This document shows positions 11,410 to 20,248 of a stretch of 64,000 bases of DNA, in pieces (positions within the stretch are counted from its first letter, which is position 1; every line of letters starts with the position of its first letter). Under the pieces are notes generated by a model. That model was given only the letters and a program-made list of their open reading frames with translations. It was not told the origin of the DNA and ran no database searches. Both the position numbers and the translations under genes were made by a program. Source of the DNA: Oxalobacteraceae bacterium AB_14 (GTDB lineage Bacteria; Pseudomonadota; Gammaproteobacteria; Burkholderiales; Burkholderiaceae_D); contig KB906724.1 in the NCBI GenBank assembly GCA_000381565.1, positions 1,662,766 to 1,726,765 of the forward strand. Direction: 5' to 3'.

Positions 11410-11415
11410 TATAAT
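11410..11415 (+). promoter_or_regulatory. -10 element before the binding-protein/two-component operon
   Basis: A consensus TATAAT lies 29 bases before the GTG start at 11444. The best upstream hexamer, TTGATC at 11384-11389, is 20 bases away, which is too far for a normal sigma-70 promoter. An activator-dependent promoter is possible. The 89-base gap after the hexosaminidase gives this gene group its own transcription start. Confidence 0.45.
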
Positions 11416-11443
11416 CATGGCACTGTTTTGTACGGGATAGCGA

Positions 11444-12811
11444 GTGATTGTGTCGATAGAAAAAGCGTGGACCTTTGGCCTGCTGGCCGCGGCCTGCGCC
11501 TTCAATTGCGGCGGACTTTCGACGGCCTATGCCACGCAACAGCCGCAGCCACCCGCAGCGGGCGCCGGCGCGCCGGCCACCTCCCTCAACACGCTACAGG
11601 TGCTGCACTGGTGGACATCCAGCAGCGAGCGCAAGGCCGCCAATGCGCTGGCCATGCGCATGGCCGACGAAGGACTCGAATGGAAGGACGCCGCCATACC
11701 GGGCGGCGCCGGACTGGGCGCCGGCAAGGTGCTGAAAAGCCGCGTGCTGGCCGGCGATGCGCCGGAAGTCACGCAGATCATTGGCGTCTCCATCGCCGAA
11801 TGGGCGGAACTGGGCCTGCTACTGGAGATCGACAACGTCGCCAGCGCCGGCAACTGGAACGGCTTCCTGTTTCCTACTATTCAAACCCTGATCCAGCATC
11901 GCAAGCACGTGGTGGCTGCGCCGCTTGGCATCCATCGCGTCAATACGCTGTACTACAACCGCGCGCTGTTCGCCCAACTGAAAGTGTCGCCGCCGCGGAC
12001 GTGGGAAGAATTCCGGAGCGTTGCGCTCAAGTTCAAGGCGGCCGGCATCATGCCCCTGGCGCAGAGCAGCGAATCCTGGCAGGTGGCCGCGCTGTTCGAA
12101 AACCTGGTGCTTGCCGAAAGCGGGCCAGAGTTCTACCGGGAGCTGTTCGTGCGCCGCAATCCGGCCGCCGCCGCCGACCGCCGCACCGCTGAAGCGCTGG
12201 AGCGGCTGCGCGTGGTCAAGGGCTGGATCAGCGGCCAGCTTGACGAGCGTCCGTGGCCGGAAGTGGTGCGCCAGTTCGCGCGCCGTGAAGCGGCGATGAT
12301 GATCATGGGCGACTGGGCCAAGCCGGAACTGGCCGAACGCGGCATGACGCTGGACCAGGACTACGCCTGCGGCGCCGCGCCGGGCACCGCCAGATACCAC
12401 TTGTACAGCGTCGACACGCTGACCATGTTCGCCGGCGACTACCGTCACATGGCGTCGCAGGAAAAGATGGCGCGCCTGCTGGTGTCGCCGACGGTGCAGG
12501 CGGAATACAATGCCTTGAAGGGCGCCGTGCCGGTGCGGCGCGACGCCGACCCGTCCAAAATGGATAGCTGCGCGCGCACTTCCTGGACTACCTTCGCGCA
12601 GGGCGCCGCGGCGCAGGCGCCTAGCCTGGTGCACCGCATGGCCACGGACGAAGCCAGCCGCGACGCCATCATCGCCGAGATCCACCGATATTTTCTAGAC
12701 GACAGGGCCACGCCCGCCGAGGCGCAACGCCGCCTGGGTGCGTTGTTCCGACTGTTTAACCTCAGAAGCCAAGGAGCACCCGGTGCGCAAGATACTGATC
12801 GTAGACGATGA
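11444..12811 (+). CDS. Extracellular solute-binding protein linked to a two-component system
   Basis: This 455-residue exported protein has a signal peptide (about residues 1-30, ending STAYATQQ). It is followed by a solute-binding family 1 fold with LHWWTSSSERKAANALAMRM near the N terminus and GIHRVNTLYYNRALF, both typical of sugar-binding proteins. It starts at GTG with only a weak ribosome site. Its 3' end overlaps the response regulator start by 29 bases, so translation is coupled. No permease genes lie beside it. It may feed the upstream importer or present ligand to the sensor kinase; the second idea is inference. Confidence 0.85.
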   Translation: MIVSIEKAWTFGLLAAACAFNCGGLSTAYATQQPQPPAAGAGAPATSLNTLQVLHWWTSSSERKAANALAMRMADEGLEWKDAAIPGGAGLGAGKVLKSRVLAGDAPEVTQIIGVSIAEWAELGLLLEIDNVASAGNWNGFLFPTIQTLIQHRKHVVAAPLGIHRVNTLYYNRALFAQLKVSPPRTWEEFRSVALKFKAAGIMPLAQSSESWQVAALFENLVLAESGPEFYRELFVRRNPAAAADRRTAEALERLRVVKGWISGQLDERPWPEVVRQFARREAAMMIMGDWAKPELAERGMTLDQDYACGAAPGTARYHLYSVDTLTMFAGDYRHMASQEKMARLLVSPTVQAEYNALKGAVPVRRDADPSKMDSCARTSWTTFAQGAAAQAPSLVHRMATDEASRDAIIAEIHRYFLDDRATPAEAQRRLGALFRLFNLRSQGAPGAQDTDRRR

Positions 12812-13490
12812 CCAAAAGACCCGCGTCCTGCTCAAGACCTACCTGGAGAAGAACCAGTACGAGGTAATCCTGTCGCACAACGGCGAGAGCTTCATGGCCG
12901 AGCTGCACAGCCATTCCGAGCAGCTGTCGCTGGTGATCCTGGATGTGATGCTGCCCGATACCGATGGCTTCGCGCTGTGCAAGCAGGTGCGCCAGCGCTC
13001 GAATGTCCCGATCATCATGCTGACGGCCAGCTCCGACGAGACCGACCGCATCGTCGGCCTGGAGCTGGGCGCGGACGACTACATCGCCAAGCCTTACAGC
13101 CCGCGCGAGCTGCTGGCCCGCATCAAGGCCATCCTGCGCCGCACCGCGCTGGAGACGCCGTCGGCGCGCTATTACCGCTTCGTCGGTTTCACGCTGGACC
13201 TGATGGAGCGCAAGGTGCTTGACAATGCCGGCGCGGTCGTCGCGTTGACGGGACTGGACTTCCAGCTGCTGAAGTACTTCGTCGAGCATCCGGGCGTGAT
13301 CCTGGACCGCAGCGTGCTGTGTGAAGAAACCCGTGGCCGCGACGCCGGCCCGTTGGATCGCTCGCTCGACGTGCAGATCAGCCGTCTGCGCCTGCGCCTC
13401 AACGACGACGGCAAGCAGCCGGCCTTGATCAAGACCGTGCGCGGCGCCGGCTACGTGTTCTCGGCCGATGTCAGCGTCTCGCATGCTTAG
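12783..13490 (+). CDS. Response regulator, OmpR/PhoB family
   Basis: The 235-residue transcription regulator has a receiver domain beginning VRKILIVDDDQKTR. The acidic pocket is D8-D10, the phospho-acceptor is D54 in VILDVMLPD, and the conserved lysine sits in DYIAKPYSPREL. A winged-helix DNA-binding domain follows (GFTLDLMERKVLDN, LDVQISRLRLRL, IKTVRGAGYVF). I chose GTG 12783 because AAGGAG lies just before it and the protein then begins at the receiver strand. It overlaps the binding-protein gene before it and the kinase gene after it. It most likely controls genes of this sugar locus. Confidence 0.93.
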   Translation: MRKILIVDDDQKTRVLLKTYLEKNQYEVILSHNGESFMAELHSHSEQLSLVILDVMLPDTDGFALCKQVRQRSNVPIIMLTASSDETDRIVGLELGADDYIAKPYSPRELLARIKAILRRTALETPSARYYRFVGFTLDLMERKVLDNAGAVVALTGLDFQLLKYFVEHPGVILDRSVLCEETRGRDAGPLDRSLDVQISRLRLRLNDDGKQPALIKTVRGAGYVFSADVSVSHA

Positions 13491-14958
13491 GCGTGCATCG
13501 AATCGGATGCTGGAGCGGCTGGGCAGGATCTGGCCGCGGTCGCTGCTGGGACGGTTGATGCTGGTGATGGCGGCCGGGCTGCTGGTGACGCAGTTGGCCG
13601 CCAGCGTGATCTGGGCCAGCCAGCTGCGCGCCAAGGCGCAGGTGGAGGCGCAATCGGCGTCGCAGTACATGGCGCATGGCGCATCCGGCGCGATCCGCTT
13701 CTTCCGCAGCCTGCCGGCGAATTACCGTCTGCTGCTGATCCAGCAGCTGCGCGAGATGGGCGGCACGCGCTTCTTCGTCAACCTCAATCACGCCTATGTG
13801 CCGGTCCAGCAGATCGCCGAGCATCCGCTGGCCGGCAGCGTGCTGGCGACGGTGGGCGCCACCCTGAAAAGCGACCTGCCGCATTCACCCAGCTTTCGCC
13901 TGGCCTTCGCCTGGCCGGACCAGCTGGTGGTGTCGGAGGATGGCGTCCGCTTGAGCGACCTGCCGGACGCCTGGGTCCAGCACATCCTGCTGATCCAGCC
14001 GGACCCCGCGCCGATACTGGTGATCCAGACCGAGATCGAGCCTGGCAACTGGCTGTACATGGCGGCGCTGATGCCCAATCCGTACTTCTTGAGCAGTAAC
14101 GATCCGCTGGCGTGGGACCGCCTGGCGCTGCAAGGCCTGTCGCTGGCCGTGGTGCTGCTGCTTTGCCTGCTGGTGGTGCGCTGGATCACCCGGCCGCTGG
14201 CCGCCTTGTCCGACGCCGCCGCCGCCTTCGGCCAGGGCCAGGACGACCGCGCGCCGCCGCTGCCGGAGACGGGCAGCCGTGAATTCATCAACACCGCGCG
14301 CGCCTTCAGCGCCATGCGCGAGCGCATCCAGCGCTACATCGAGGACCGCGAGCGTTTGTTCATCTCGATCTCGCACGACCTGCGCACGCCGATCACGCGC
14401 CTCAAGCTGCGCTCCGAACTGCTCGACGACGAAGCGCTGCGCAACGAGTTCGAGGAAGACCTCGATGAGCTGGACATGATGGTCAAGGGCGCGCTGCAAT
14501 GCGTGAAGGACAGCGACATCCACGAGAACCCGGCCGAGGTCAAGCTCGACGCGCTGCTGGGGCGCCTGGTGCGCAGCGCGCGGCTGGCGGGGCACGAGGT
14601 GGGGTATCGCGACAGCGGCATCACCGTGCGCGCCAAGCCGCTGGCCTTGAAGCGCGCCATCGGCAACCTGCTGGACAACGCCTTGTATTACGGCGATCGC
14701 GCCGAGATCAGCGTCAGCAGCGAGCCGGAGGTGGTGGCGATCGCCGTGCGCGATCACGGCCCCGGCGTGCCGGAGGACGCCTTCGCCAGCCTGTTCGATC
14801 CTTATGTGCGGCTGGCCCATGGCCGCGAGCAGAACGACGCCGGCATGGGCCTGGGGCTGGGCATCGCCCGCAGCGTGATCGAGGCCCACGGTGGCCAGCT
14901 GCTGCTGGAAAACCATCCCGAGGGCGGCTTGAACGCCACCATCCGCTTGCCTGCCTGA
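13468..14958 (+). CDS. Sensor histidine kinase (HAMP, HisKA, HATPase)
   Basis: This membrane kinase is 496 residues if it starts at 13468, or 491 from ATG 13483. It has a first membrane helix (LLGRLMLVMAAGLLVTQLA), a periplasmic domain of roughly 170 residues and a second helix (LSLAVVLLLCLLVVRWI). A HAMP region and the HisKA box ISHDLRTPITRLKL follow, with the phospho-accepting histidine at residue 303. The ATPase motifs are NLLDNALYYG, DHGPGVP and GMGLGLGIARSVIEAHGG. The gene overlaps the response regulator. The sizeable periplasmic domain could detect a sugar or the sugar-loaded binding protein encoded two genes upstream. Confidence 0.92.
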   Translation: MSASRMLRRASNRMLERLGRIWPRSLLGRLMLVMAAGLLVTQLAASVIWASQLRAKAQVEAQSASQYMAHGASGAIRFFRSLPANYRLLLIQQLREMGGTRFFVNLNHAYVPVQQIAEHPLAGSVLATVGATLKSDLPHSPSFRLAFAWPDQLVVSEDGVRLSDLPDAWVQHILLIQPDPAPILVIQTEIEPGNWLYMAALMPNPYFLSSNDPLAWDRLALQGLSLAVVLLLCLLVVRWITRPLAALSDAAAAFGQGQDDRAPPLPETGSREFINTARAFSAMRERIQRYIEDRERLFISISHDLRTPITRLKLRSELLDDEALRNEFEEDLDELDMMVKGALQCVKDSDIHENPAEVKLDALLGRLVRSARLAGHEVGYRDSGITVRAKPLALKRAIGNLLDNALYYGDRAEISVSSEPEVVAIAVRDHGPGVPEDAFASLFDPYVRLAHGREQNDAGMGLGLGIARSVIEAHGGQLLLENHPEGGLNATIRLPA

Positions 14959-15012
14959 GCGTCAAAGCAACAGCCGCGCAATACATTTTGTAAGGCTCTG
15001 TGAAGTTTTGTT

Positions 15013-15034
15013 GCAGCGGCGGACGCGCCGCTGC
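15013..15034. other. GC-rich hairpin after the kinase gene
   Basis: A perfect 9-base stem (GCAGCGGCG, loop GACG, CGCCGCTGC) lies 55 bases after the kinase stop. No T-run follows, so it is not a standard intrinsic terminator. It could slow or protect the transcript end. Confidence 0.45.
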
Positions 15035-15177
15035 GCAGACCGCGCCTGTACGCGTAAAGAACTGTAAGTGATGCCGGTGTTATGTCAATGGAATCAAGGT
15101 CTTATCGGAATTCGCCTGGCGCCGGCGATGATGATAACGTTTGCAGCAACCTACTACACACTGAAAGCCGGCCATCA

Positions 15178-16290
15178 ATGAAGACACAGCTTCAACGCTC
15201 GCAAGCCATCGACGTGCTGCGCGGCCTGACGGTCGCGCTGATGATCATGGTGAACATGCCGGGCACGCCGGCCACCACCTACGCGCCTTTCCTGCACGCC
15301 GAATGGCACGGCCTGACGCTGACCGACCTGGTGTTCCCGACCTTTATGTTCGTGGTCGGCACGGCGCTCAGCTTCACGCTGGAGAAGTGCCAGGGCATGG
15401 GCGAGGCGGCGGTGCTGAAGAAGATCTTTACCCGCACCGCGCTGATCTTCCTGTGCGGCTTCCTGCTGTACTGGTATCCCTTCTTCAGTACCGAGGGCGG
15501 CTCGCTGGCGATGCTGCCGCTGTCCGGCACCCGTATCTTCGGCGTGTTGCAGCGCATCGCGCTGGGCTACTGCGCCGGCTCGCTGATCCTGCATTACTGG
15601 AAGGAGAGGGGCGCCATCATGTTCGCGGTGCTGGCGTTGCTGGGCTACTGGGCCGCCATGTACTGGTTCGGCGACTACACATTGACCGGCAACGCGCAGC
15701 GCAAGCTGGATTTGCTGGTGCTGGGCGAAGCGCATATGTACCACGGCGAGGGTGTCGCCTTCGATCCGGAAGGGATATTGAGCACGCTGCCGTCCATCGT
15801 CAATGTGCTGGCCGGTTACTTTGCCGGACGCACGGTGCGCCGCCTGGGCGCCAGCTACGAAACCATCGCCAAGCTGACCATGTCCGCCGCCGTACTGGCC
15901 GTGTTGGCGCTGTGCTGGAGCAGTGTATTCCCGCTCAATAAAAAGCTGTGGACCAGTTCCTATACGTTGATCACCATCGCGATCGACCTGTTCACGTTGT
16001 CGTTGCTGTTGTATGTGATCGACATGCTTGGCAAGCGTGGCTGGACTTACTTCTTCGAAGTCTTTGGCCGCAACACCTTGTTCATCTATCTGTTCAGCGA
16101 AGTGGTGGCGTCCACCTTTTTCCTGTTCAAGGTCGGCGACCTGAATCTGTTCGACTGGATCTACCTGAACCTGTTCCAGCCGTGGGCCGGCGCCCGCAAT
16201 GGCACGCTGCTGTGGGCCGTGGTGTACATGCTGGGCTGCTGGTCGGTCGGGTACGCGCTGGACCGGAAGAAAATCTACATCAAACTCTGA
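15178..16290 (+). CDS. nagX: NagX-like membrane protein (DUF5009 / heparan-alpha-glucosaminide N-acetyltransferase-like)
   Basis: The 370-residue protein has about ten membrane helices. It opens with RSQAIDVLRGLTVALMIMVNMPG, the hallmark of the COG4299/DUF5009 family related to the lysosomal heparan-alpha-glucosaminide N-acetyltransferase. NagX proteins occur in GlcNAc regulons of Xanthomonas and Shewanella, where an inner-membrane role in GlcNAc or chitobiose use is proposed. I chose ATG 15178 because the family motif begins within ten residues; an in-frame ATG at 15082 adds a hydrophilic stretch not expected in the family. Its presence strengthens the GlcNAc reading of this locus. The symbol is tentative. 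Confidence 0.8.
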   Translation: MKTQLQRSQAIDVLRGLTVALMIMVNMPGTPATTYAPFLHAEWHGLTLTDLVFPTFMFVVGTALSFTLEKCQGMGEAAVLKKIFTRTALIFLCGFLLYWYPFFSTEGGSLAMLPLSGTRIFGVLQRIALGYCAGSLILHYWKERGAIMFAVLALLGYWAAMYWFGDYTLTGNAQRKLDLLVLGEAHMYHGEGVAFDPEGILSTLPSIVNVLAGYFAGRTVRRLGASYETIAKLTMSAAVLAVLALCWSSVFPLNKKLWTSSYTLITIAIDLFTLSLLLYVIDMLGKRGWTYFFEVFGRNTLFIYLFSEVVASTFFLFKVGDLNLFDWIYLNLFQPWAGARNGTLLWAVVYMLGCWSVGYALDRKKIYIKL

Positions 16291-16384
16291 CTGGGCCGGG
16301 GAGGGCGACGGCAGCCAGCTTTGCTGGCGCGACGTGCCGGCGCTGCTGAAGAAGCCGGCTATCAGTAAACTTCAAGTCACCTAT

Positions 16385-16407
16385 GTCATTCCCGCTGTCG
16401 CGGGAAT
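16385..16407. repeat. REP-like single palindrome (copy 2)
   Basis: GTCATTCCCGC, loop TGTC, then GCGGGAAT repeats the first hairpin of the element at 2125, without a partner hairpin. It sits in the 247-base gap between the NagX-like gene and the small secreted protein. The rest of this gap shows no convincing gene. Confidence 0.75.
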
Positions 16408-16537
16408 GGCGGTTGTCCTGGCCCTGCTTTTCTGTCGCCCAGTCCCCCATTTGTGCAGTTCGTCGCAATCCGCATGATCGTCAGGCAAGTGATGGCTATA
16501 GTGATCACATACCGAAACGCCTACAAGGAGAGCAAAA

Positions 16538-16738
16538 ATGAACATCGCCAAAAACATGGAAGTCATCTTCGTCGTCGCCGCCGTCCTGCTGGGCGCTTCG
16601 GCCTACGCCAGCGCCGCCGCCCAGGCCACCGTCGCCCTGCAACCGGCGATCCAGGTCGCCGCCGCCCACGCTCCGATGCAGGTGGTCGTCATCAAGGCCA
16701 AGCGCTTGACCGCAGTGGAAAAAGCCAGCCTGTCGTAA
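16538..16738 (+). CDS. Small secreted protein of unknown function (66 aa)
   Basis: I do not recognise a family. The 66-residue product has an N-terminal hydrophobic stretch (residues 8-27, VIFVVAAVLLGASAYASAAA) with a plausible signal peptidase site after ASA. A short Ala/Val-rich middle follows, then a basic tail (VVVIKAKRLTAVEKASL). AAGGAGAG lies 8 bases before the ATG, a strong ribosome site that supports real translation. It stands alone: 247 bases after the previous gene and 99 before the next. The last residues could bind nucleic acid or membrane, but nothing visible assigns a role. Confidence 0.6.
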   Translation: MNIAKNMEVIFVVAAVLLGASAYASAAAQATVALQPAIQVAAAHAPMQVVVIKAKRLTAVEKASLS

Positions 16739-16837
16739 TTTGACAGTTGGTCGTACTGCAAAGATTGCTAGAAAGCTTAGTGCGCTGCTACATTAGCCGT
16801 TCGCAGCATCTAAGAACAACACCAGAGGAATCCGACA

Positions 16838-17605
16838 ATGAATAAGCTTTTCCAACTTGGCCTGCTGTGTGCCGCCTTCTGTGCGCTGTTTGGTCGCGCC
16901 CAAGCCGCCGACGAGGCTACCGAGACGCGCTCCATCCCGCTCGACGCCCGCGTGGTGCGCGTCAAGCTCGATGGCGTACTCGACCTCAAGCTGCGCCAGG
17001 GCGCCACGCCTTCGTTGACGCTCTATGCGGACAAGCGCACCATGGAAAAGGTGACGGCGTCGGCCACCGGCGACACGTTGCACCTGGAGTCCGAGGGGCG
17101 TGGACTGAAGATTGGCCGCTCCTCCACCCGCGCCGAGCTGGTGTTGCCGATGTTGCGGGAAGTGGTGTCGGAGGGCGTGGGCTCGACCGAGATCAGCGGC
17201 TTTAGCGGCGACGAACTGGAATTGACGATGGATGGCGCCGGCACGATGAAAGTGGTCTGTGACTACAAGGTCCTGAAGGCCAACCTGGGCGGCGTCGGCA
17301 GCATGCATCTGTGGGTCAGCGAGAACGACAGTGTGGAACTGGATCTGCGCGGCGCCGGCTACATCACCCTCGGCGGCAACAGCAAGGCGCTGAAGGCGAC
17401 CTTGGGCGGACTCGGCGGCCTGAATGCGCAGAAGCTGCAGGCCGAGACGGTCAACATCGACTTGAGCGGCCTGGGCAACGCCACCGTCAACGCCAAGACC
17501 AGTGCGACATTGAACTTGAGCGGCCTCGGATCGGTCACTGTCTATGGCAAGCCCCTGAACCGCAACGTGAGCGTTGACGGCCTGGGCAAGGTAAGTTGGA
17601 AGTAA
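16838..17605 (+). CDS. Head GIN domain-containing periplasmic protein (DUF2807)
   Basis: This 255-residue exported protein has a signal peptide (residues 1-24, ending RAQAADE) and then a single-stranded beta-helix-like fold rich in Gly, Leu and Asn. The repeated short strands (DLSGLGNATVNAKT, NLSGLGSVTVYGKP, GLGKVSWK) are typical of the putative auto-transporter adhesin head GIN (DUF2807) domain. AGAGGAA precedes the ATG. Such proteins are widespread in Bacteroidota and Proteobacteria and have no firm biochemical role. The next gene begins 20 bases later, so the two may form a transcript. Confidence 0.83.
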   Translation: MNKLFQLGLLCAAFCALFGRAQAADEATETRSIPLDARVVRVKLDGVLDLKLRQGATPSLTLYADKRTMEKVTASATGDTLHLESEGRGLKIGRSSTRAELVLPMLREVVSEGVGSTEISGFSGDELELTMDGAGTMKVVCDYKVLKANLGGVGSMHLWVSENDSVELDLRGAGYITLGGNSKALKATLGGLGGLNAQKLQAETVNIDLSGLGNATVNAKTSATLNLSGLGSVTVYGKPLNRNVSVDGLGKVSWK

Positions 17606-17625
17606 AACACACACACCTACGCGAC

Positions 17626-18234
17626 ATGAAAAAATTCATATTAGCGATCGGTCTCGCACTGGGCCTGCAACAGGCTGCGATGGCCGGATTCGCCGAAGGC
17701 GCTACCGCCTACAACAACAAGAACTACGCGGCGGCCTTGAAAGAGATCACGCCGCTGGCCAAGGCTGGCAACCCGGACGCCCAGCACCTGCTGGGCTTGA
17801 TGTATTACATGGGGCGCGGCGTGCCGCAGGATTACAAGCAGGCGCTGGAATGGCATCGCAAGGCTGCGCTGCAGGGCAAGGCCGACGCCCAATACGTGGT
17901 CGGCGCCATGTACTACACCGGCAACGCGGTGATCCAGGACCACAAGCAGGCGGTCACCTGGTTCCGCAAGGCCGCCGAGCAGGGCCATCCGGACGCGCAG
18001 CAGGCGCTGGGCTTGATGTACCGCTATCACATGGCCGGCATGCCGCAGGATAACGTGATCGCCTACATGCTGTGGAACCTGGCGGCGGCCAACGGCTCGA
18101 TGAACGCGGCCGAGCAGCGTTCGGCCGTGGTCAAGAGCATGACGCCGGCGCAGATCGAGGAAGGGCAGGCGCTGTCGGCCTCGTGGAAGCCGAACACGCC
18201 GCTGCCCAGGCAATCGCGCACGGGCGGCGGCTAA
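17626..18234 (+). CDS. Sel1/TPR-like repeat protein, exported
   Basis: The product is 202 residues with a signal peptide (MKKFILAIGLALGLQQAAMA). Four helical Sel1 repeats follow, seen as LLGLMYYMGRGVPQDYKQAL, YVVGAMYYTGNAVIQDHKQA and QALGLMYRYHMAGMPQD, each about 36 residues, with the usual A.EWHRKAA helix between them. The tail (ASWKPNTPLPRQ) is typical for short proteobacterial members. Sel1 repeats mediate protein contacts; a precise partner cannot be named. I chose the ATG at 17626 because it gives a clean signal peptide, although no strong ribosome site is visible. Confidence 0.87.
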   Translation: MKKFILAIGLALGLQQAAMAGFAEGATAYNNKNYAAALKEITPLAKAGNPDAQHLLGLMYYMGRGVPQDYKQALEWHRKAALQGKADAQYVVGAMYYTGNAVIQDHKQAVTWFRKAAEQGHPDAQQALGLMYRYHMAGMPQDNVIAYMLWNLAAANGSMNAAEQRSAVVKSMTPAQIEEGQALSASWKPNTPLPRQSRTGGG

Positions 18235-18280
18235 TCGGCGGCTGTCGTACAATCGCCCTTTCTTCACGAGAGGGCGAGCC

Positions 18281-19261
18281 ATGCGCGCGATTGAAATCAC
18301 CCATCCCGGCCCGGCCGATGTCCTGAAACTGTGCGAACGGCCGCTGCCGGTCGTCAAGAGCGGCGAGGTGCTGATCAAGGTCCACGCGGCCGGCGTCAAC
18401 CGCCCCGACCTGTTCCAGCGCATGGGCAACTATGCGCCGCCAGCGGGCGCCTCCGACCTGCCGGGGCTGGAAGTGGCCGGCGAAATCGTCGACGGCGATC
18501 TCGACTACACCACCTTCGACATCGGCGACCAGGTCTGCGCGCTGGTGCAGGGCGGCGGCTATGCCGAATACGTGGTCGCGCCGCTGGAACAGGTGCTGCC
18601 CGTTCCCAGGGGCTGGAGCATGCTGGAAGCGGCCACCATTCCCGAAAACTACTACACCGTGTGGAGCAATGTGTTCGACCGCGCCCACCTGGCCGCCGGC
18701 GAGACCTTGCTGGTGCAGGGCGGCAGCTCGGGCATCGGCGTGACGGCGATCCAGCTGGCCAGCGCGCTGGGCCACCGCGTGTTCGCCACCGCTGGCAGCG
18801 ACGACAAGGTGGCCGCCTGCATGCAGCTGGGTGCCGAGCGTGGCATCAACTACAAGACCGAGGATTTCGCCGTCGTCGTCAAATCGCTGACCAACGACCG
18901 CGGCGCCGACGTCATCCTCGACATGGTGGGCGGCGACTACCTGCCGCGCGAGATCTCCTGCCTGGCCGACGACGGCCGCATCGCCCTGATCGCCACGCTG
19001 GGCGGCGGCAAGGCCACGGTGGACCTGGGCCAGGTGCTGCGCCGCCGGCTGACCATCACCGGCTCGACTTTGCGCCCCCGTTCGGCGGCCTTCAAGGGCG
19101 CGATCGCCAAGCAGCTGCTGGACAGGGTGTGGCCGCTGATGGCGGCCAGAAAACTCAAGCCGGTGATCTACCAGGTGTTCCCGCTGGAGCAGGCCGCCGC
19201 CGCGCATGCGCTGATGGAAACCAGCAATCATGTCGGCAAGATCATGTTGCAGGTGATTTAG
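18281..19261 (+). CDS. NAD(P)H quinone oxidoreductase, zeta-crystallin/PIG3 family
   Basis: The 326-residue cytosolic enzyme belongs to the medium-chain dehydrogenase/reductase superfamily. The N-terminal GroES-like domain contains VHAAGVNRPDLFQRMGNYAPP. The nucleotide-binding fold shows LLVQGGSSGIGVTAIQLASALG followed by an acidic/basic NADPH pocket. The end (EQAAAAHALMETSNHVGKIML) is typical of the PIG3-like group (TIGR02824). No zinc-binding cysteines are in place, as expected for quinone reductases. It stands between the Sel1 gene and tpiA with a repeat behind it, so it is probably transcribed alone. Confidence 0.9.
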   Translation: MRAIEITHPGPADVLKLCERPLPVVKSGEVLIKVHAAGVNRPDLFQRMGNYAPPAGASDLPGLEVAGEIVDGDLDYTTFDIGDQVCALVQGGGYAEYVVAPLEQVLPVPRGWSMLEAATIPENYYTVWSNVFDRAHLAAGETLLVQGGSSGIGVTAIQLASALGHRVFATAGSDDKVAACMQLGAERGINYKTEDFAVVVKSLTNDRGADVILDMVGGDYLPREISCLADDGRIALIATLGGGKATVDLGQVLRRRLTITGSTLRPRSAAFKGAIAKQLLDRVWPLMAARKLKPVIYQVFPLEQAAAAHALMETSNHVGKIMLQVI

Positions 19262-19269
19262 GTCAGGTT

Positions 19270-19336
19270 GTCATTCCCGCGCAGGCGGGAATCCATAGGC
19301 CGCCACCGGTCCTGCGAAGTATGGATTCCCGGGAGT
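19270..19336. repeat. REP-like palindromic doublet (copy 3)
   Basis: GTCATTCCCGC GCAG GCGGGAATCCAT (19270-19295) forms the first hairpin. A second half in opposite orientation, ATGGATTCCCGGGA (19321-19334), is incomplete. This is the same family as the elements at 2125 and 16385. It lies between the oxidoreductase and the tpiA promoter and may end the former transcript. Confidence 0.8.
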
Positions 19337-19396
19337 GATGCGGCGGCGGATCGTAGTATTTGTGCCATTTTTAACGCGGTGTCGCCATCCGCTGGT

Positions 19397-19426
19397 TTGA
19401 CCGGGCTTCCAGCCTCGCGTTAAAAT
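19397..19426 (+). promoter_or_regulatory. Sigma-70-type promoter of tpiA-secG
   Basis: TTGACC (19397-19402) and TAAAAT (19421-19426) are separated by 18 bases, a good match to the vegetative consensus. Transcription would begin near 19433, leaving a leader of about 20 bases before the tpiA ATG. Confidence 0.7.
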
Positions 19427-19452
19427 AGCGGGTTATTGAATTTTAGGCTACT

Positions 19453-20199
19453 ATGCGTCGCAAACTCGTCATCGGCAACTGGAAAATGAACGGCAACCGT
19501 GCCGGCAATACGGCTCTGTTGTCCGGAATACTGGCCGGCCTGAACGACTTTGGCGCCGATTGCGCCGTGTGCGTGCCGGCCCCATACCTGGCCCAGTGCC
19601 AGGCTGAACTGCAAAACAGCCCGCTAGCGTGGGGTGGGCAGGATGTGTCGGTCCACGCCAGCGGCGCCTACACGGGCGAAGTCTCGGCCGGCATGCTGGT
19701 CGATTTCGGTTCCCGCTACGTGCTGTGCGGCCACTCCGAGCGCCGCGCCTACCACAAGGAAAGCAGCGAGCTGGTGGCGCAAAAGACCGTCGCCGCGCTG
19801 GCCGCCGGCCTGACGCCGGTGGTCTGCGTGGGCGAAACGCTGGAGCAGCGCGAAGCAGGGGAGACCGAAGCGGTCATCTGCGGACAGCTGCAGGCGGTGC
19901 TGGATGCGATCGGCGCCGACGACCTGGCCAGGATCGTGGTGGCTTACGAGCCGGTCTGGGCGATCGGCACCGGCAAGACGGCGACGCCGCAAATCGCCCA
20001 GGACGCGCACGCTTTCCTGCGCGCGCGCATGGCGCAAAAGAATGCGCCGGTCGCGGCCGGCGTGCAGATCTTGTACGGCGGCAGCATGAAACCGGACAAT
20101 GCAAAAGAATTGATGGCCCAGCCGGACATCGACGGCGGCCTGATAGGCGGCGCCGCATTAAAGGCGGTGGATTTCCTCGGGATTATCCAGGCCGTTTAA
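19453..20199 (+). CDS. tpiA: Triose-phosphate isomerase
   Basis: The 248-residue cytosolic glycolytic enzyme interconverts dihydroxyacetone phosphate and glyceraldehyde 3-phosphate. Active-site elements are visible: the substrate lysine in GNWKMNG near the N terminus, the catalytic histidine in CGHSERR, the catalytic glutamate and lid loop in [14 protein letters not shown], and the phosphate loop [12 protein letters not shown]. Length is normal. It has its own promoter 30-55 bases upstream and is followed 49 bases later by secG. The order tpiA-secG-tRNA-Leu-nuo is common in Burkholderiales. Confidence 0.98.
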   Translation: MRRKLVIGNWKMNGNRAGNTALLSGILAGLNDFGADCAVCVPAPYLAQCQAELQNSPLAWGGQDVSVHASGAYTGEVSAGMLVDFGSRYVLCGHSERRAYHKESSELVAQKTVAALAAGLTPVVCVGETLEQREAGETEAVICGQLQAVLDAIGADDLARIVVAYEPVWAIGTGKTATPQIAQDAHAFLRARMAQKNAPVAAGVQILYGGSMKPDNAKELMAQPDIDGGLIGGAALKAVDFLGIIQAV

Positions 20200-20248
20200 A
20201 GTTGTAGAAACAAAACGATACAAATCTCTTATTTTTGAATGGAATAAC

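Noticed and set aside
16291..16380. Possible remnant of a coding sequence after the NagX-like gene
   Set aside because: Short open stretches exist in several frames, but none has a start with a ribosome site or a recognisable motif.
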